Source of the DNA: Anaerolineae bacterium
Lineage (GTDB): Bacteria > Chloroflexota > Anaerolineae > Aggregatilineales > Aggregatilineaceae
Length of the DNA stretch: 10,487 nucleotides
Direction: 5' to 3'
Assembly (NCBI GenBank): GCA_020848665.1
Contig: JADLHR010000527.1
Span: 1 to 10,487 of the forward strand
The notes under the pieces are model-generated. The model saw nothing but the letters and a program-made list of their open reading frames with translations. It had not been told where the DNA came from and did no database searches. The stretch's first letter is position 1; each line of letters starts with the position of its first letter. The position numbers and the translations under genes are program-made. Below, in pieces: positions 7,031 through 10,487 of the stretch.

Positions 7031-9393
7031 TGCCGCGACCGGGATGGCGGCGCTCGATAGTGTGGTGCGCGCTGGTGCTGACCACCTTGATCGCCCTGAT
7101 CGCGCCGCTGGCAGCCAGTTCGGACGCGGCGCGCGCGCAGGATGACGCGCCACCGCTGCCGCTCGCCGCGCCCGGCGAGCATCCCCGCCTGCTGATCACC
7201 CGCGAATATGTGGATCGCACGCTGCGCCCGCGCACGGCAGAAAATCGCCCTGCGTGGATTGCGCTGCTAGCCTACGCCAGTTCGGATGTCCCCGAAGCGG
7301 ATGCCGAGGCGCATCCGGACGGCGCGATCCGGGCGCTGGCGGTCGTCTGGCTGATCACCGGCGAGGCAGACTACGCGGCGCGCGCCCGGCTCCTGCTTGA
7401 CGCGCTGGCGGAGCGGGTCGCGTCTGCGCTGGCCGAGGGCATGCTGAGCGTGGCGTTTTTTAACAACGTGAGCGCGCTGGCGGTTGGCTACGACTGGCTC
7501 TACGAGGCGCTCGACGGCGATCAGCGCGCCGCGCTGGAGCAGACCCTCTCGGCGGCGGCCAAGCGCCTGCGCGATCCGGAGTTCGACCGCGACGGCCTGC
7601 TGTGGGATGGCGACCAGCCGCGCGCGTTTACCAGCGCCAGCGCGCGCGGGCTGTGGGCGCTGACCGCCAGCGCGCTCGCGCTACGCGGGGAGCGTCCCGA
7701 AGCGGACGGGCTGATCGCGTCGGCGCGTGACCTGTTCACCGGGGCGGTTCTTCCTGCGCTGGACCAGCAGACTGGCGGCGCATGGGCCGAAGGGCCGTTT
7801 CACGGCTTTTACGCGGGGTGGGCGCTGGCGCAGACCGCGCTGGCGTGGTGGACCGCCGCCGGGGAAAACTACTTTGACGACACCACCTGGTGGCATGACC
7901 GGCTGGCGTATGACCTGTTCCAGTGGCAGCCGGGCAGCGCGCCCCTCGGCGACGGATCGGGGCTGGCGCTGCATCGCTACCCGGCCATCATCGGTGACAC
8001 GCCGCGCTATCACCCCGCCGCGTTCTATGGCCGCGCGCAGGACACGCTGCTGCGCGCGGTCTTCGCCGGGTTTGAGCACGCTCACTGGATGGACTGGTTC
8101 CTGACGCAGCCGCCGAGCGCCGTCCCCGGCTGGCTGGCGGTCGAGGAATTTCTGTGGCGCGACGAAGCCTACGGCGGCCTGCCGCCCGCGCCGCGCACCT
8201 GGATCGCGCCCTACAACGGGCACGTCTTTATGCGCTCGAACTGGTTCGGGGATGGGCTGGCGCTCGACAACAGCGCGGTCGCGGTGACCTTCACGGCCGG
8301 AGACCGGCTGTCGGCGGCGCAGTTTTACGACCAGGGCAGCTTCACGATCTCGCGCGGCGCGGATGACCTGGCGGTGCGCAGCGGCCTCAGCACGGATGGC
8401 GGCGACTCCGACCACGACGCCAACTGGACGGCGCGCACGCTGGCCGCCAACACGATCCTGATCTGCAACCTGACCGAGACGTTTGACAACATCCGCCCCA
8501 ACGCCGAGCGCGCGGTCTGGCTGAACGACTGCGGCCAACGCAGCACGGCCCCCTATCCATCCGGCCCCGGCAACCTGGAGACGCTGATTGCCAACTGGCA
8601 GGCGTATGATACTGGCTCGCTGGTGCGCAGCAGCGAGATCGGCGAGGCGACCTATCTGCGCGCTGACATCACCGGCGCGTATAACAGCACCTTCTACGCC
8701 ACGCCCGACAACGCGCCGAAGGTCCGCCTGGCGCTGCGCGAGCTGGTCTACTGGCGTCCGGACCTGGTGATCGTCTCCGACCGCGTGGTGACGACTGACC
8801 TGGCCTACTCGCCGCTGACCGTCGTCCACTTCGAAGCCGAGCCGCAGCCGGACGGCCTGTACTACCGCGTCCAGCACGGCAACAGCGCGCTCTACCTGCA
8901 AAACCTGCTGCCGAACAGCCGCGTGTCGCTGGCGCGCGGCTTCGAGGTCGCCGGGCAGCCGGTTAACCAGGCGTTCGGCGCGCCAGCGCGCAACGCCACC
9001 GAGCCGCGCGCGCCCGGCGCTTTCCGGCTGGACGTGATGCCGGGAGCGCCGCAGCTTGACAACTGGTTCCTCACAGCGCTGGTCGCGCAGGCGGCGGACG
9101 CCCCCGCGCCATCCGAAGGTGTGCTAGTGCTCGGCGAGCGGGTGCGCGGGGTTGCGCTGGGCACACGCCAGGTGCTGTTTGCTGTCAGTGCCGGAGATGG
9201 CGCCAGCCTGTCCGAAGCCGCCTTTCCGATTGCGCCCGGCATCGAGCACACGCTGGTTACCGGCTTGCTTCCCGGCGCGAGCTACCGCGTGACGCTTGAA
9301 GGCAGCGCGACGCGCACACTGACCGCCGATGCAGGCGGGATGCTGCTGCTGGCGAACGTGCTGCCGGGACAGGTGCGGCTGGCGCTCGAATAA
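7030..9393 (+). CDS. Secreted heparinase II/III-like (polysaccharide lyase fold) protein
   Basis: A 787-residue exported protein. Residues 1-37 look like a signal peptide: basic WRR, a hydrophobic stretch to about residue 29, and a likely cut after ARA or ARAQ. HPRLLIT (51-57) opens the alpha/alpha-toroid typical of heparinase II/III-like and alginate-lyase-like proteins. NNVSALAVGYDWLY (145-158) and GGAWAEGPFHGFY (249-261) are further toroid motifs. From about residue 390 the beta-sandwich region follows, with YDQGSFTISRG (433-443), DHDANW (461-466) and AANT (472-475), where the family usually shows H-rich DxGSF and AHNT motifs. A C-terminal beta-rich domain runs from about 680. Several positions usually His or Tyr in active enzymes appear substituted, so it may be an inactive or altered-specificity member; no substrate can be named. 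The ATG overlaps the FHA stop (TGATG), implying translational coupling. The family is inferred from motif pattern, not an alignment. Confidence 0.75.
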   Translation: MPRPGWRRSIVWCALVLTTLIALIAPLAASSDAARAQDDAPPLPLAAPGEHPRLLITREYVDRTLRPRTAENRPAWIALLAYASSDVPEADAEAHPDGAIRALAVVWLITGEADYAARARLLLDALAERVASALAEGMLSVAFFNNVSALAVGYDWLYEALDGDQRAALEQTLSAAAKRLRDPEFDRDGLLWDGDQPRAFTSASARGLWALTASALALRGERPEADGLIASARDLFTGAVLPALDQQTGGAWAEGPFHGFYAGWALAQTALAWWTAAGENYFDDTTWWHDRLAYDLFQWQPGSAPLGDGSGLALHRYPAIIGDTPRYHPAAFYGRAQDTLLRAVFAGFEHAHWMDWFLTQPPSAVPGWLAVEEFLWRDEAYGGLPPAPRTWIAPYNGHVFMRSNWFGDGLALDNSAVAVTFTAGDRLSAAQFYDQGSFTISRGADDLAVRSGLSTDGGDSDHDANWTARTLAANTILICNLTETFDNIRPNAERAVWLNDCGQRSTAPYPSGPGNLETLIANWQAYDTGSLVRSSEIGEATYLRADITGAYNSTFYATPDNAPKVRLALRELVYWRPDLVIVSDRVVTTDLAYSPLTVVHFEAEPQPDGLYYRVQHGNSALYLQNLLPNSRVSLARGFEVAGQPVNQAFGAPARNATEPRAPGAFRLDVMPGAPQLDNWFLTALVAQAADAPAPSEGVLVLGERVRGVALGTRQVLFAVSAGDGASLSEAAFPIAPGIEHTLVTGLLPGASYRVTLEGSATRTLTADAGGMLLLANVLPGQVRLALE

Positions 9394-9407
9394 GCTGAGC
9401 GTGTTTT
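9382..9407 (+). terminator. Weak intrinsic terminator-like hairpin at the operon end
   Basis: GCGCTC (9382-9387) can pair with GAGCGT (9397-9402), six pairs including one outer G-U, around a nine-base loop, followed by GTTTT. The stem overlaps the TAA stop of the lyase-like gene. The convergent gene begins only 17 bases beyond that stop, so a compact terminator here is plausible. The T run is short, so efficiency is doubtful. Confidence 0.35.
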
Positions 9408-9410
9408 CAC

Positions 9411-10151
9411 CTACAGGATGACCGGTGACTCAGCCACGACCTGCTGCGCCACGGCCACATAGCGATAGACCAGCAGCGCGAACACGGCGAATCCATAGGC
9501 AAAGCAGAACTCAATCCACTCGCCATAGCGCGTGACCGTCGTGTTGAACTCCGGGACGAAGATATAGCGAAACAGCCGGAAAGCGAACATCAGGAAGAAC
9601 GCCGACGAGACGAAAAACGGCGGGATCAACAGGTAATCCGCGTGCTCCCAGAAACGCTGAATCAGCAGCTTCTCGTTGGCGATGTAAGCCACCGCCCCTG
9701 CTGCGCCGCCCAGCAGCATTACGAACTTGAACACATCCAAAGAATCGCCGATATTGTGCAGCGTGAATTCACCCTGATCGTTGATGGCTTCGATTGACTC
9801 AGGCGTCTCGAAGCCCAGGAAACGCTGCCCCCACGAGACTTCTTCGCCCGCGCAGAAGAACATAATGAACGCGAACAGCACGTAGAGAATACCCTGCGAG
9901 CGATACCCCTTTTTCAGCAGGCGGATCGCAGCGCGTCCTCCCGCCAGAAATGCCACAAGAAACAGCAGCGCGGTCAAGGCTTCGATCGGCCCATCCTCGC
10001 GCAAGATCGCGCGAAAAGCGCCAGGACTGAGCCGCAAGAGAGGCAGCAGGGCGCTGATAACCAGCGGCGTCCAGAACAACCAACGCGCGGCTCGGGGAGT
10101 GATGTTCCAACGCGCAGCAGACTCGTCGAGATAGCGATTGATGAGCGTCAT
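9411..10151 (-). CDS. Six-helix membrane protein with EEVSWGQR motif, function unknown
   Basis: A 246-residue integral membrane protein. Hydrophobic segments lie at about 25-41, 57-77, 86-101, 140-158, 173-191 and 213-231. After the third helix comes EEVSWGQR (103-110), then a polar stretch with TPES (116-119) and QGEFTLHN (126-133); GEWIEF (210-215) opens the last helix. I recall this EE-SWGQR ... LHN pattern from uncharacterised membrane proteins in several bacterial phyla, but I know no assigned activity. The charged residues E103, E104, E128, H132 and E214 could form a membrane-edge site; that is inference. The start is the second of two close ATGs: GGAAGGA (10158-10164) sits six bases before the ATG at 10151, whereas the ATG at 10157 abuts the ribosome site. 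A frame open to 10229 has no such site. Base composition is visibly less GC-rich than in the + strand genes. It converges on the operon, 17 bases apart. Confidence 0.85.
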   Translation of the reverse strand: MTLINRYLDESAARWNITPRAARWLFWTPLVISALLPLLRLSPGAFRAILREDGPIEALTALLFLVAFLAGGRAAIRLLKKGYRSQGILYVLFAFIMFFCAGEEVSWGQRFLGFETPESIEAINDQGEFTLHNIGDSLDVFKFVMLLGGAAGAVAYIANEKLLIQRFWEHADYLLIPPFFVSSAFFLMFAFRLFRYIFVPEFNTTVTRYGEWIEFCFAYGFAVFALLVYRYVAVAQQVVAESPVIL

Positions 10152-10157
10152 GAGCAT

Positions 10158-10179
10158 TCCTTCCTTATGGATCAGGAGG
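10158..10179 (-). promoter_or_regulatory. Ribosome binding site facing a complementary CCTCCT in the leader
   Basis: On the - strand the ribosome site AAGGAAGGA (10158-10166) fixes the start of the membrane-protein gene. Eight bases upstream in the message is CCTCCT (10174-10179), which can pair with AGGAAGG with one bulged A, hiding the ribosome site. The CCTCCT also equals the anti-Shine-Dalgarno of 16S rRNA. The ribosome site is solid; the regulatory pairing is inference. Confidence 0.35.
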
Positions 10180-10197
10180 TTTTGTGGCGGCAAGCAG

Positions 10198-10222
10198 AGC
10201 GCGGCGTGTTTCACGCTGTGCT
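10198..10222. repeat. Imperfect inverted repeat, hairpin with three-base loop
   Basis: GCGTG (10204-10208) and CACGC (10212-10216) are perfect arms around TTT. Read on the + strand the stem extends to 11 pairs with two G-U pairs; on the - strand those two become A-C mismatches. It lies in the expected leader of the membrane-protein gene (- strand) and could also fold in a + strand transcript. The better pairing on the + strand is notable, but no role can be assigned. Confidence 0.35.
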
Positions 10223-10299
10223 GGCGCAACCGCTAAACGTGATCGAACAGGAAGTGTCGAAACGAGTAAGGGTATACGGTGAGACCGCAGTTAAAACTA

Positions 10300-10329
10300 A
10301 TTATCCTTTATTTACATAGACCCTGTCTA
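10300..10329 (-). promoter_or_regulatory. Sigma70-like promoter for the membrane-protein gene
   Basis: On the - strand TAGACA (10324-10329), an 18-base spacer and GATAAT (10300-10305) match five of six at each hexamer. It sits in an AT-rich island unlike the rest of the window. Transcription would start near 10293, giving a leader of about 140 bases before the ATG at 10151, which would include the hairpin and the ribosome-site pairing described separately. Confidence 0.5.
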
Positions 10330-10340
10330 GTATCTATAAA
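10311..10340 (+). promoter_or_regulatory. Sigma70-like promoter facing right, overlapping the leftward one
   Basis: TTTACA (10311-10316), an 18-base spacer and TATAAA (10335-10340) match five of six at each hexamer on the + strand. It overlaps the leftward promoter over 10311-10329. Transcription would start near 10347, just before the open frame beginning at 10364, leaving a leader of under 20 bases. Confidence 0.45.
10317..10329. promoter_or_regulatory. Perfect palindrome TAGAC-CCT-GTCTA, candidate operator
   Basis: Five-base perfect arms are separated by three bases. The right arm overlaps the leftward -35 hexamer and the whole site lies in the spacer of the rightward promoter, directly after its -35. 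A dimeric repressor bound here would block both promoters. The geometry suits an operator; the binding protein is unknown and no regulator gene is complete in the window. Confidence 0.4.
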
Positions 10341-10352
10341 GAATATTTATAG
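10334..10352. repeat. Perfect AT-rich inverted repeat followed by six T
   Basis: CTATAAA (10334-10340) and TTTATAG (10346-10352) are perfect seven-base arms around GAATA, followed on the + strand by C and six T (10354-10359). The left arm contains the rightward -10 hexamer, so it may be a second operator or promoter-melting element. Alternatively it is a weak rightward intrinsic terminator, but the stem has a single G-C pair and no convincing + strand gene ends here. Confidence 0.4.
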
Positions 10353-10363
10353 CTTTTTTATTG

Positions 10364-10487
10364 ATGACGCTTCCTGATACAAATCCGCTGCGACAGACCA
10401 TCCGGCAGGCGCGCCAGCGGGAGCGCGCTACCCGCCCGGATCGAGCGTCGGGATACGCGTCGGACGAAGCGTGCGCGTTGGGCGCAC
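10364..10487 (+). CDS. Possible start of an unidentified gene, cut off by the window end
   Basis: From ATG at 10364 the frame stays open for 41 codons to the last base of the window. It begins MTLPDTNPLRQTIRQARQ, rich in Arg, Gln and Ala, with the GC-rich third positions typical of the + strand genes here. No family is recognisable. There is no Shine-Dalgarno; the preceding sequence is a T run. The rightward promoter would start transcription about 17 bases upstream, so a very short leader is possible. An alternative reading is that TGATACAAA (10375-10383) is itself an extended -10 element and the real gene begins beyond the window. Confidence 0.4.
   Translation, partial: MTLPDTNPLRQTIRQARQRERATRPDRASGYASDEACALGA

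Noticed and set aside
10152..10229. Longer N-terminus for the membrane protein, starting at 10229
   Set aside because: No ribosome site precedes that ATG, the extra 26 residues do not look like a membrane-protein start, and GGAAGGA is well placed for the ATG at 10151.
1..10487. tRNA, rRNA, insertion sequence, integrase or attachment site
   Set aside because: No cloverleaf-like segment, transposase or recombinase motif, or flanking direct repeats were found by eye in the gaps or coding regions.

Overview
The window is GC-rich, densely coded bacterial DNA. Four genes run left to right on the + strand, one convergent gene lies on the - strand, and an AT-rich intergenic region at the right end is followed by what may be the start of another + strand gene. 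A large soluble Ser/Thr kinase with many TPRs, a stand-alone FHA protein and a family of 'EEVSWGQR' membrane proteins suggest an environmental, multi-gene-signalling bacterium. Chloroflexota (Anaerolineae-like) is my best guess; it rests on gene style and composition, not on a marker gene.

Layout. 103-2538 encodes a two-ring Clp/Hsp100 AAA+ unfoldase with a Clp-N domain. It has no M-domain, keeps an LGF loop where ClpP-binding Clps have theirs, and lacks the usual D1 pore tyrosine. 2579-6601 encodes a 1340-residue soluble Ser/Thr protein kinase: a helical N-terminal region, an acidic linker, a Hanks-type kinase with all catalytic residues, then 22 TPRs. 21 of these TPRs form seven exact copies of a 102-residue three-TPR super-repeat. 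6674-7030 encodes a 118-residue FHA (phosphothreonine-binding) protein. Its stop codon overlaps, in TGATG, the start of 7030-9393, a secreted heparinase II/III-like protein with several family residues replaced. A weak hairpin at its stop codon may end the operon. 9411-10151 (-) encodes a six-helix membrane protein of unassigned function.

The right-hand intergenic region (10152-10363) holds a leader with possible RNA structure. It also holds two overlapping, divergent sigma70-like promoters that share a perfect operator-like palindrome.

How the genes may work together. The Clp ATPase, kinase and FHA genes are consecutive and closely spaced. The simplest reading is a cytosolic phospho-threonine signalling unit: the kinase senses or scaffolds partners through its TPR superhelix, the FHA protein reads the mark, and the Clp machine may be effector or target. 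The grouping of a Clp ATPase, a Ser/Thr kinase and an FHA protein recalls the threonine-phosphorylation branch of type VI secretion, but no secretion structural gene is present here. The coupling of the FHA gene to an exported lyase-like protein is unexplained.
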